Shown: piece by piece, positions 1 through 10,167 of the stretch
How the letters are laid out: every line of letters begins with the position of its first letter
How positions within the stretch are numbered: the first letter of the stretch is position 1
Assembly: GCA_015501055.1 (NCBI GenBank)
Contig: JADNYV010000100.1
Location: 1 to 64,000, forward strand
Length of the DNA: 64,000 bases
Direction of reading: 5' to 3'
DNA from: Mucidula mucida
Taxonomy: Eukaryota > Basidiomycota > Agaricomycetes > Agaricales > Physalacriaceae
Position numbers and translations under genes: made by a program
The notes under the pieces: model-generated
The model's input: only the letters and a program-made list of their open reading frames with translations
The model's database searches: none
What the model was told of the DNA's origin: nothing

Positions 1-885
1 TCTGTAAGATTGAAGTGGAGCTAGATATGAATCAGTATCTGATAGACGTAGTGTGGCAGGCGTACCATCACAGCAACATAAGCAATTGTCCTTGCTGGAA
101 CTTCACCGTTGCTGTGTGTTTTGGGACCCTTTTGGGTCCTACAAGATTTCTTTTTTGGCGGGGGTTGGTTGATGTTGTCGCCGCTATTGTTACTGCCGGG
201 GCTGAGCCTTATGTCAAGTCTAGTAAGACCCATCTGTTTGACCAATGAAGGTGATTTGAAGATGACAGACCGGGTCTGAATAAAGTGTTGGAAAGAACTT
301 GTTGGTTGAGGCAGAACTTACCGCAACAAGAAGTACCAACCTCAGATAGCCATTGTAGTAGTTGTTGTTATTTGGTAGAAAATTGTGATAGAAGCAGCAT
401 AAAAACTAGTCAGCGGCAAGGCTATGTCAAGGACGGAGTCCGGTGTAAACCAAACAACCACCCAAGTTGCACAAAGATGGGAGAACAATGGAGACGGGAG
501 GCAAAGATGATAATAAGGTGAGGTAGGAGCAGGTCAGGCTCAATACAGTGCAGAGGTCTACCGAACAGTGTAGAGACAAAGTTGACAAACTGAGGAATCT
601 ACCTAGAAAGGCTGTGTATATATGTAAAGAGTCCGTGACTGTGTAAACAATAGAATGGCTTAAAGTTAAACAAGAGGCAGTGTGGATTGCGTCATGAGGG
701 GATGGACAGGTGACAGGCTATGCGGATGGGCTAAACCTGGATCAGCCCTGGGCTAAGGCAGTGCGGACCGGACCTGGAGCGTGTGATATGTGATGATGGA
801 AGAGTGTGGTGTTGACACAATGACGAGGTGGACTGAGGTGGGGGCAACAGAATAGAGGCAATTCATGACAGGCTAACCCCGCCAT
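1..885. other. left-edge stretch without a recognisable gene
   Basis: Only short open frames are present on both strands and none shows a motif I recognise. The sequence abuts the first Gypsy LTR at 886. I see no target-site duplication shared with the far side of that complex (gccat on the left, taatg on the right). Confidence 0.5.
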
Positions 886-1414
886 TGTTATGAATTGCCA
901 TATTTTCACATTTTCACATCTTATCATATCTTATTGGGGGCTTGTCTTATCAACCAACGGACTGTTTCATCATCTGTTTTGTCACCGATCATACTCCTTT
1001 TCATTACCAAAGCCGTACTCATGTTGGACACACGCCCAACACATGGATGACATCATACATGCCGATACCTCATGGACTCCCTATTGTATATACACCACCG
1101 ACACTCGTAGCACACATGGTCGTTTCAGTATTATTACTTACATGCAGTTACCACTCATATTTAATGGTTTTACGGACTAGTAGCATACAACACTGGGTCA
1201 AGGGCGTGGAGCATCCCTAGTGGAAACGCGTATGGACAAGGAGTCTCAAACACAGACTTACTAGTATATAAGCAGTAGTGTAGTATCATTATACTTTAGT
1301 TCCAATCTCGTTTATACACCTGGCCTAGCCTAGTTCTACAAACACCAACACTTTCTTCCTTAGTTCTTGCTGTGGTACCTGGTTTAGTCTTGTGGCTATA
1401 GTCAGTCGCTAACA
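886..1414 (+). repeat. LTR of Gypsy family 1 (left copy)
   Basis: A 529 bp LTR starting TGTTATGAAT and ending GTCGCTAACA, with the TG...CA ends usual for LTRs. A TATA-like box (tatataag, 1265-1272) lies about 150 bp before the end and probably serves the element promoter. The same sequence recurs at 6024-6508, 19853-20350, 20349-20877 and 27567-28096. Confidence 0.9.
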
Positions 1415-2012
1415 GAAGATCAGAACTACTCTCAACCACCTACCATACACTCCTGATTGTTGATCAGCACTTCACTGTTTGATCATCGCACATTTCCCCA
1501 TTTCCTTTCCTGTTTACAGATCAACGGATTCCTAATCCCAGCGCATGTCTGCATATGTGTGTATTGGTTCCAGTAGTGCCGGCTAACAGTTAGAGATAAC
1601 TGCCTTGGGTGCTGGAAGTAGCCGCTCTCACGAGAACAAACTTTTGGCAGTTGCACTTCAGTGGGCGCTGTTTACGGGTCAAACCCCGTTCTCAGGAAAA
1701 CTTTGGCTTACCTCATACCAGAGGGATGTTGGCTGGGCAATTGCGAACTTGTGACGAGCTCTTGGGCTCCGTAGATACATAGTCAGTAGTCGGTAAAATA
1801 GCGTAGACAGTTACGATACCTACCTACTTTACTTACCTTACGATACACATCATCATTCCCCACCCTACCAAGTCCTGGATTCTATTTCAGATCTAGGCAA
1901 TTCCCCCTTATTCATCCAAACCTCTATCCCCTCACACATTTCATCCAAACCCGCATCACCCATATTCCCACTTTCACCCTTTCACTCTCCGATCCCCTCA
2001 CCCCAATTCACC

Positions 2013-2765
2013 ATGTCCAACGAAGCACCTGAGCCCGCTTATCATACTGATGCCAAACCCAAAGGCCAATCCCTTGTTAACAAGCCTTACAACTATGACA
2101 GGGACAAGGCCAAGTATAAGAGCTGGTGGCGATCAATGTTCATATACATCCGCAACCAGAAGAACAACATTACATCTGACTCCAAAAGGATTGCTGTTGT
2201 TCTCTCCTACATCCGAGGAGATCATGTCGATGCATGGGTCCAGAACTACACGGACCAGAACTTCAGTGAGAAACGAGAGGAATGGAGAGTCTCCTGGGCA
2301 CAGTTTGAGGAGCATCTGAAGGAACAATTTGTGGATTCCAACCTTGCGCAAGATGCGCAAGATCAGATCAAGCGGTTGCGCCAGGGGCAAGACACCGCTC
2401 AAGACTTTTTCCAGAAGTTTGAGATTCTGCTCACTGAGGCAGGATATTTGAAGGATGACGCATATGTCATGCGTCTTCTTGAGACCAATGTCAACGAGAA
2501 GATTATTGACCAGATCTATGGCAGCCGAGACGGGTTGCCAGAAGAATACAATGATTGGAAGAAGCAGATCATTCAGATCAATCAGTTATGGAGAAGGCGG
2601 ATGGCGAGCAAAAGGCCCGGCATACAGTCCCGGCCCCAAGCTCCGCAGGTGGCTACATTGAGAGCCAATCCTACGAACCCACCCCCACGCCAATTACGAC
2701 AAGATGCCACTGGCGTTACCTATGGAGGAGCCGGCAGGCCGATGGACATTGACAACGCACGTTGA
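2013..2765 (+). CDS. gag: Gag polyprotein of Gypsy family 1 (N-terminal part)
   Basis: A 250-residue frame starting MSNEAPEPAY. It contains a Retrotrans_gag-type core at about residues 60-165: WAQFEEHLKEQF followed by LRQGQDTAQDFFQKFE. Gag proteins of this family form the cytoplasmic virus-like particle that packages element RNA. The frame stops at 2763 just before the zinc-knuckle region, whose remnant CFSCGEHAT is read in another frame and lacks the normal C-C-H-C spacing. The ATG is about 600 bp after the LTR end, as expected for a leader carrying the primer-binding site. It is probably a non-functional copy. Confidence 0.85.
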   Translation: MSNEAPEPAYHTDAKPKGQSLVNKPYNYDRDKAKYKSWWRSMFIYIRNQKNNITSDSKRIAVVLSYIRGDHVDAWVQNYTDQNFSEKREEWRVSWAQFEEHLKEQFVDSNLAQDAQDQIKRLRQGQDTAQDFFQKFEILLTEAGYLKDDAYVMRLLETNVNEKIIDQIYGSRDGLPEEYNDWKKQIIQINQLWRRRMASKRPGIQSRPQAPQVATLRANPTNPPPRQLRQDATGVTYGGAGRPMDIDNAR

Positions 2766-4084
2766 AGAGGACTTTGCTTCAGCTGTGGCGAACACGCCAC
2801 GTCAGCAGGTTCTGTCCAAAGAAGGGTCGATCCCAGACAATTTGGGGCTATGGACCGAAATGAAAACGAGGAGAAGAAGAAGTTGGCCGAAGAGTTGGGT
2901 TTTGCGAAGCTCCCACAGTAGACGCAGTCCTGCCGGAGCAGTCATTAAGGGAAGAATCGTCAGATGCAGAATCTATTTATAGTACTGGTACTAGGCATCT
3001 AAAATATCATCGACATTTACCACCAAAACCTGCGAAAGAAAGATATGAACCAAACACGCCTGAGTGGTTGCACAAAGGCTAAGAGAGGATGAAGTGCCGA
3101 GAGCAGTGGGATTTTGAGAGCATGGATGCCGGAGCGGAGAGAGAGAGAAGCGACAGAAGAGAAGGTGATGGCGATCAGAGCGTTGACAAAGGAAGCTGCG
3201 GTGAAGTTGTGACGGAGTTGAAAAAGTCAAGGAAGTACATCCGGGGAACAAAGGGGCAGGACATAAAACTCCGAGTAACCATAGAGAGCGTGCACACAGG
3301 CTCTGAATGGGAAACAAGTGCCCTTCTCAACAGTGGAGCAACGGGTTCTTGCGTCAATAAAGAATTGTTAAGAAGAACGGACTCCCAATCAAGGAGTTAC
3401 CGGTCAAGCTTCCTGTCTACAATGTGGATGGAACTCTAAACAAGGGAGGGGCAATCAAAGGTTTTGTGGAGGTCCGGATGAAGATCGGTGATTACGCTGA
3501 AAAGATTGAGTTGGCCGTCACCAATCTTGCCAAAACAAGTATCTTTTTGGGGCTAGATTGGCTACGATACCACAACCCCACGATCAACTGGATGGAATCC
3601 ACATTGACTTTTGATCAATGCCCAGACTGTTGCGGCTATCTACCCGAGTATGACTCGCCAGAAGATGAAGGAGAAGATGTAGAAGAGAAGCTGGAGGAGG
3701 GAGAGCAGCTGTTTTGGATGGACTGGGACAACTATTGCAAAAGCGGTGAAAAGATGAGATTACAACAGCCTTCATCCGCTGCTGCACCTTACATCGAGGA
3801 ATTCTCTAATGTATTCAGCAAGGCGGACTTTGACAAACTACCGGAGGAGCGAAGACCCTGGGATCATGTGATAGAACTCACGCCTGGTTCCAAACCGGTT
3901 GACTGCAAGGTCTATCCCCTTAGTCCATCCAAGCAGAAGGCGTTAGATGAGTTCTTGGAGGAAAACATACACATGGGACACATACAGCCATCAATCTCAC
4001 CTATGGCGTCACCATTCTTCTTTATCAAGAAGAAGGACGGAAGTCTTTGGCCCGTACAAGATTATCGGAAATTGAACGACATGG
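2766..4084 (+). pseudogene. pol: degenerate protease and start of reverse transcriptase, Gypsy family 1
   Basis: Several frames together encode a decayed zinc knuckle, linker, retropepsin and the first part of reverse transcriptase. The protease core reads LLNSGATGSC (about 3330) where the family motif is D-S/T-G, so the catalytic Asp is Asn. The later flap region reads SIFLGLDWLRYHNP (about 3540). RT begins SPFFFIKKKDGSLWP and stops at RKLNDM (4083), where the inverted half starts. At least two frameshifts separate 2766-3089, 3089-3400 and 3424-4084. Confidence 0.8.
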
Positions 4085-4662
4085 TTGAGAAGGGCACTTG
4101 TTTCCCATTCAGAGCCTGTGTGCACGCTCTCTATGGTTACTTGGAGTTTTATATCCTGCCCCTTTGGTCCCCGGATGTACTTCCTTGACTTTTTCAACTC
4201 CGTCACAACTTTCACCGCAGCTTCCTTTGTCAACGCTTTGATCGCCATCACCTTCTCTTCTGTCGCTTCTCTCTCTCTCCGCTCCGGCATCCATGCTCTC
4301 AAAATCCCCACTGCTCTCGGCACTTCATCCTCTCTTAGCCTTTGTGCAACCCACTCAGGCGTGTTTGGTTCGTATCTTTCTTTCGCAGGTTTTGGTGGTA
4401 AAATTGTCGATGATATTTTAGATGCCTGAGTACCAGTACTATAAATAGATTCTGCATCTGACGATTCTTCCCTTAATGACTGCTCCGGCAGGACTGCGTC
4501 TACTGTGGGAGCTTTGCAAAACCCAACTCTTCGGCCAACTTCTTCTTCTCCTCGTTGTTCATTTCGGTCCATAGCCCCCAAATTGTCTGGGGTCGACCCT
4601 TCTTTGGACAGAACCTGCTGACGTGGCTGTGTTCGCCACAGCTGAAGCAAAGTCCTCTTCAA
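4085..4662 (-). pseudogene. inverted gag C-end and protease start, Gypsy family 1
   Basis: On the minus strand this reads a linker (PEQSLREESSDAESIY, then WVAQRLREDEVPRAVGILRA) up to the protease ETSALLN, where it is cut at the head-to-head junction. It is almost the same sequence as 23.63-24.21 kb in the second Gypsy complex, so the two complexes share a recent source. The downstream pol region is absent. Confidence 0.8.
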
Positions 4663-5425
4663 CGTGCGTTGTCAATGTCCATCGGCCTGCCGGCTCCTCC
4701 ATAGGTAACGCCAGTGGCATCTTGTTGCATAATTGGCATTGGGGGTGGGTTCGTAGGATTGGCTCTCAATGTAGCCACCTGCGGAGCTTGGGGCCGGGAC
4801 TGTATGCCGGGCCTTTTGCTCGCCATCCGCCTTCTCCATAACTGATTGATCTGAATGATCTGCTTCTTCCAATCATTGTATTCTTCTGGCAACCCGTCTC
4901 GGCTGCCATAGATCTGGTCAATAATCTTCTCGTTGACATTGGTCTCAAGAAGACGCATGACATATGCGTCATCCTTCAAATATCCTGCCTCAGTGAGCAG
5001 AATCTCAAACTTCTGGAAAAAGTCTTGAGCGGTGTCTTGCCCCTGGCGCAACCGCTTGATCTGATCTTGCGCATCTTGCGCAAGGTTGGAATCCACAAAT
5101 TGTTCCTTCAGATGCTCCTCAAACTGTGCCCAGGAGACTCTCCATTCCTCTCGTTTCTCACTGAAGTTCTGGTCCGTGTAGTTCTGGACCCATGCATCGA
5201 CATGATCTCCTCGGATGTAGGAGAGAACAACATTGATCCTTTCAGAGTCAGATGTGAGGTTGTTCTTCTTCTCACGGATGTATGTGAACATTGATCGCCA
5301 CCAGCTCTTGTACTTGGCCTTGTCCCCGTCATAGTCATAAGGCTTGTTGACAAGCGGCCTTTGGTTTTGGCATTGGCATGATGAGCAGGTGCGTGGTGAG
5401 CGGTTTCGGGTGCTTCGTTGAACAT
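4659..5425 (-). pseudogene. gag: inverted Gag copy with a 4-bp frameshift
   Basis: The ATG at 5425 starts MFNEAPETAHHAPAHHANAK. Compared with the left copy, about 4 bp are missing after the KTKG codons, shifting the frame. The gag core then continues from 5291 (MFTYIREKKNNLTSDSERI) through WAQFEEHLKEQF and LRQGQDTAQDFFQKFE to 4659. Residues differ from the left copy mainly near the N-terminus, while the second half is nearly identical. Confidence 0.85.
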
Positions 5426-6023
5426 GGTGAATTGGGGTAATGAGATCGGAGAGTGAAAGGGTGATAGTGGGGAGATGGGTGATGCGGATTTAGATGAAAC
5501 GGGTGAGGGAATAGAGGTTTGGATGAATAAGGAGGAGTCGCCTAGATCTGAAATAGAATCCAGGACTTGGTAGGGTGGGGAATGATGATGTGTATCGTAA
5601 GGTAAGTAAAGTAGGTAGGTATCGTAACTGTCTACGCTATTTTACCGACTACTGACTATGTATCTACGGAGCCCAAGAGCTCGTCACAAGTTCGCAATTG
5701 CCCAGCCGACATCCCTCTGGTGTGAGGTAAGCCAAAGTTTTCCTGAGAACGGGGTTTGACCCGTAAACAGCGCCCACTGAAGTGCAACTGCCAAAAGTTT
5801 GTTCTCGTGAGAGCGGCTACTTCCAGCACCCAAGGCAGTTATCTCTAACTGTTAGCCGGCACTACTGGAACCAATATACACATATGCAGACATGCGCTGG
5901 GATTAGGAATCCGTTGATCTGTAAACAGGAAAGGAAATGGGGAAATGTGCGATGATCAAACAGCGAAGTGCTGATCAACGATCAGGAGTGTATGGTAGGT
6001 GGTTGAGAGTAGTTCTAATCTTC

Positions 6024-6508
6024 TGTTAGCGACTGACTATAGCCACAAGACTAAACCAGGTACCACAGCAAGAACTAAGGAAGAAAGTGTTGGCGTTTGT
6101 AGAACTAGGCTAGGCCAGGTGTATAAACGAGATTGGAACTAAAGTATAATGATACTACACTACTGCTTATATACTAGTAAGCCTGTGTTTGGGACTCCTT
6201 GTCCATACGCGTTTCCACTAGGGATGCTCCACACCCTTGACCCAATGTTGTATGCTACTAGTCCGTGAAACCATTAAATACGAGTGGTAACTGCATGTAA
6301 GTAATAATACTGAAACAACCATGTGTGCTATGAGTGTCGGTGGTGTGTATACAATGGGTGTGTGTCCGACATGAGTACGGCTTTGGTGATGAAAAGGAGT
6401 ATGATCGGTGACGAAACAGAAGATGAAACAGTCCGTTGGTTGGTAAGACAAGTCCCCCGATAAGATATGATAAGATGTGAAAATGTGAAAATGTGGCGAT
6501 TCATAACA
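6024..6508 (-). repeat. LTR of Gypsy family 1 (right, inverted copy)
   Basis: Reverse complement of the 886-1414 LTR. It is 485 bp because about 44 bp in the middle is deleted. It lies outside the inverted leader, so it is the 5' LTR of the right half. Confidence 0.88.
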
Positions 6509-7959
6509 TAATGCAGTATCATTGGAATATCACGAGGAAGCTACATTGTAATCGACTATCATGCAATATCATTCTGATTGTGTATTGCAATCGCTGCCAT
6601 GTGCTGACATTCTTTCCACGGTTTAGTGATGAAACACTTACAAGTCACGAACAATTCTTGAGAAAGGTGTAGCTTTACGTCGTGAACCGCCTGAGGAAAC
6701 GCGTCGATATCCCGCTTGGGCAAAAAGTGATCGAGATAGCCAAGGATAACACGTGTATTCGAAAGAGCGCGGCGCTAGGTGTACGATATGCTCTGAGTTT
6801 CGATTTACGCGCCACTTCTACCAAATTATGGTCAAGTAAGCAATCTTGCGCGACTGCGTGAGCTTATAAGAGAAGACCACCCGTCGCTTGAGGAGAATCT
6901 AATCATCATCCTTCTTGTGTGGCGGTCCACACGGTTGCAGCATTTTCTACATTGTTGATCAGCGATCCAAAGAGAGAATACTTGAACGAGCATTGTTGAT
7001 CGTACCTCGGTCATCTCAAACTTGACGCGTCCGGTTGCCTGTCCATCGGCAATGGCAAGAAAATAAAAAAGGGATGGATGTCCTACGATGGAGGAGAGCG
7101 TATCTCGGTGCTGGTGAGTGGTCCATTCACTGCAAGAAGGGTGACAGGACACGTTCCGAGGCGTACTATGTCCGCGTGTCCTGCAGAAAATGAGCCGCAG
7201 ATATATAGAAATTTCAAGCTGAGCAACCCAGTTCCTATGTAACGAGCGTGCACATCTATATCCTTCGTTCGTCGTACCGCCATGCATGCCGTCCTTAGTA
7301 GTTGACTTCTGTTACGTACACCGACGATACCTACTTCTCAGCGTCTAAGCAATGGTTATGAAATTTGTGTCCTTGTAATATGACCGTTCATAATACGTGC
7401 AATGGAAATGACTTGCCCGTGCCGTCCCTTTTGACTGGATTCAAGTCAAGCCGGTTGGCGATGACAGATCGTATCTCTCCAAGGCGATCGCAACACGTTG
7501 TCTTCTAGCTCTTGCTTAAACGTGAACATATACTTATGAAGCACCTCTCTGTAGCCCACTGCTCGCTGCGACCGCACCCGATGCAGCACCACACTTGGGT
7601 GTGCGGCAATGCCTGCCAGTGTCACGGGCTGGGAAGGTGTTAAGGGTACAAATTCTTCACAGACGAAGTATGAGCACATATTGGCTTGGTTTTTGGCATT
7701 TTCCATGCATCTACTGCCAAGCAGAAATAAGCTCTCCCACTTTATCCATATCGAGAGGAACTGTCGTGGCTAGCGGCTGCAGCCCTAGCCCACCGGACGC
7801 CGAAGAGCAGTATAACATCATTCTTAAACTCGAAAACTTGAACGAATGAGATTCAGTAGGAGGAAAAAGATAGATATTGGCTATAACCGCTACTCCCATT
7901 CGGCAGTGGTATACTCTCCACATCACTATAAGAAACATCAGCACCAAAGACACACTATA
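6509..7959. other. gene-poor stretch with unrecognised open frames
   Basis: Minus-strand frames at 7711-7953, 7446-7706 and 6832-7287 could be decayed exons of one gene, because they lie in order and are separated by plausible splice signals. I do not recognise the product in any of them. The plus strand shows nothing convincing. Confidence 0.35.
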
Positions 7960-8790
7960 TCGAAAGCACTGAACTGACCTCTAACCTATACATCAACGTC
8001 CCGAACCCTAGCTGATCATATCCACCCGAGTTCCCGCCATAGTCGCCTCCTCCTCCCTCCACCCCAACGAGATCCCTCATCTGCCCATTTCACGACGCGT
8101 TCTGCCCTTTGAGCGAACTATACTGCGCATAGATGAGTTCCCACTCTGGTCTGATCGTCCCGCGCCCGTTCGCAGATATCACCGTCTCGTTATAATCTGG
8201 CACGACGTGCGGGGTGTATGGCACATCAAAGCCGAGGTTGTATTTCGCGGTGTATTCGGCTCTATGGGTCATGAGAAACGGTCTTGGGAAAGGCGGTTTG
8301 AGAGCATACCCAGCGAGATCTGGCTGCCGTTATATGCGTAGAGGTCGTTGCCTTGGTTGTACGCCATCAAAGCGTAGGCGCCATTAACGCAAAGTCTAGT
8401 GTAGCATGGCCCTAGACATCTCCAGTCAGCCGGAACACGGATATTGAACAGGAAGAAGAACAAGTACCTGATCCCCTCATTCTGTCCCAGATGCTTCCCG
8501 CTTCCTTCCTCCGAATACATCTGCCAGATGAAGTGATTGATATTCCCCGTTCCAGTCGTCGTCGTGAACCGAGCCACAGCCGCGTCATACATCGTCTGAT
8601 TGTCCGTCAAGATGCCAATGGACAGCGCGGACGCCATATCGCACATATCCCTGCAACGCTAATCTAGTCGTGTTACCGTTAACAGAGACCAAACGAAGAC
8701 TCGTACCAATTTGGCCCATAGGCAGCCCAGCGCGCTCTCGCGCCATATTCTCGACACGCTGATGTTCCGCCATGGTCGTACAGTGCAAGG
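7960..8790 (-). pseudogene. alginate-lyase-like secreted protein, broken
   Basis: The minus strand encodes SALSIGILTDNQTMYDAAV, then TGTGNINHFIWQMYSEEG, then MAYNQGNDLYAYN, then EYTAKYNLGFDVPYTPHV and NGRGTIRPEWELIYAQY. This order resembles the alpha/alpha-barrel lyases of the Pfam Alginate_lyase family, which in fungi are usually secreted polysaccharide lyases. An intron (about 8406-8470) splits it, and the exon after it has a frame change between GHATLDFALM and MAYNQG. A TGA at about 8090 replaces what looks like a Trp codon before a C-terminal tail (NGQMRDLVGVEGG to GFGTLMY). The 5' part including any signal peptide is missing: the gene abuts a methyltransferase fragment on the other strand. 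The family call comes from memory of motifs and is moderately sure; the break is clear. Confidence 0.6.
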
Positions 8791-9240
8791 GATCGGAATC
8801 ACGCCTTTATTCCTCCAGGAAAACGTTCTCACGATAACGGGGACTGCAATTCGAATAGCCTGCTACCGCACCCTCGGCAGCCAGTTCACATTCGAGTTGA
8901 GCATCTTCAAGAATCATCGGCTCGTGGTCGATGGCCCGTATGCCTTTGTCCGCGCCCGTATGCCTTTGTCCGGCATCCAAGCTACACCGGGATGATGCTT
9001 ACCATCATCGGAGCAATCTGCAGCCAGCTAAGCGGATCGTGGATAACCCAGTCGGGGCTGCTGGAGACGTGTGTAGGAAAGGTTCTAGTCGCGTATTGGG
9101 TCTTGGTGGCGTCGGCTGTGATTGTGAGCTTGATCTTGAGGATCCCGAGTGAGGACAAAATGCTAAGAAGCGCGTTTGGGGTGGAGTGGGATAGGTGGTG
9201 TCGGAGGGTGCCATACTGTTTGGTTCCAGGAATTTATTGA
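8790..9240 (+). pseudogene. isoprenylcysteine methyltransferase-like copy, frameshifted
   Basis: Encodes TPLFLQENVLTITGTAIRI, then YRTLGSQFTFELSIFKNHRL and VVDGPYAFVR. In a second frame it continues MMLTIIGAICSQLSGSW to WDRWCRRVPYCLVPGIY. ICMT-family enzymes methylate prenylated cysteine in the ER membrane, and the C-terminal RHP and E...W motifs bind the methyl donor. The conserved stretch GPYAFVRHPSYTG is interrupted by a tandem duplication of about 20 bp (cccgtatgcctttgtccg occurs twice at 8936-8975), which shifts the frame. The N-terminal membrane segments are missing. A second copy lies convergent at 9313-10074. Confidence 0.75.
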
Positions 9241-9312
9241 ATGTAGATAGTCGACACCGCGTGTCATGATCTTCCCAATAGTCGTTAGACCATGAAAAAG
9301 AACGCATCATAC

Positions 9313-10074
9313 TTAATATACTCCAGGAATCAACCTACATGGTACCAGCTTTCTCCAATTCTCCCACTCCTCGCCGAAGGCCTCCCGAAGCATATCATCC
9401 TCCTTCCTCATCCGCGGTATCAATGCAGATCTTATCACCGCAGCCCAAAAAGACATGACACCCAGCCATCGTAGACGTGTCATTCCCCCGGGGATTACGC
9501 ACTCTAACCACGATCCAGGGAGCAGTGCGCAGCCTACAGAGCCAAATGCGGCGAGAATAGCACCGGTGTAGCTTGGGGTGACGAACGTAGTTGTACGGTC
9601 CAGAAGTAATTAGGCGGTGGTCCTTGCGAATGCATAATTCGAAAGTAAAAAATTGCTCCATGATCTGATAGCAGTGCACGCGCAAGCTCGCTCCGCCAAC
9701 GAGGATAACCCGACTGACGAGAAAAGGCCATGTAATATGAATTTCGCAAGAATCAGCCGGCGCCACAGGTGAAAGACTGAGACCCAGAATGAAGAGGATT
9801 TCGAGGATGAATATGGAATAGAATGTGGCCTTCAGGAAGCGTCAGATATTCTGTACTGGAGAAAGCGAGTAATATATACCCTGGCGGTATTGTGACAGAC
9901 CTTCGCAATTTTAGCGAACGAGGACGCGACTCGTTCGAGATCGAGGCGATTAAATTCTCTGTGCTCGCTTGCGGGCGGCGTAGCGTTTGGAGGTGTCATC
10001 GTACGATGGATACCATATAGTGCTGTGATTATGAAGGGAATTCTCAGAAGAGGCATCCCCATAGATGGTAGCAT
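9313..10074 (-). pseudogene. isoprenylcysteine methyltransferase-like gene with +1 shift
   Basis: Exon 1 starts at 10074 with MLPSMGMPLLRIPFIITALY and runs to about 9880. After an intron of about 50 bp, exon 2 reads ATFYSIFILEILFILGLSLS, then QFFTFELCIRKDHRLITSG and YNYVRHP, with the family's RHP motif. One extra C in caccccaag (about 9575) shifts the frame. The expected C-terminus continues in the other frame through WENWRKLVPCRLIPGVY to the stop at 9313. Start, exon order and C-terminus are complete apart from this one base, so it is either a young pseudogene or a sequencing error. It is diverged from the neighbouring convergent copy, so this is an old duplication. Confidence 0.72.
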
Positions 10075-10167
10075 TGATTATGGAGAAAAGAGTTTGACGG
10101 AGAGAATCTGCTCCCTGCGCTGATATCAGTTAAAAGGACAGTGAGAGAATCGGAATGTTACCCAGCA

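Larger units (their letters stand above)
886..6508. mobile_element. Ty3/Gypsy family 1, head-to-head pair of 5' halves
   Basis: A forward LTR (886-1414), leader, gag and the start of pol run rightward to about 4084. There they meet an inverted copy of LTR, leader, gag and protease start (4085-6508). Both halves are 5' portions, so RNase H, integrase and the 3' LTR are missing. The right half ends inside the protease at its active-site region, and the left half ends early in reverse transcriptase. The two leader/gag regions are similar but not identical (indels, and the right LTR is about 44 bp shorter), so they derive from two diverged copies or an old duplication. Neither half can be autonomous. 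Confidence 0.85.

Noticed and set aside
886..6508. The inverted LTR pair as a foldback DNA transposon
   Set aside because: The interior next to each LTR is leader, gag and pol of a retrotransposon in both halves, and no terminal target duplication exists.
6832..7290. A possible acetyltransferase (GNAT) remnant on the minus strand
   Set aside because: Only a vague resemblance of one short stretch (FYFLAIADGQATGRV) with no further motif; too weak to claim.
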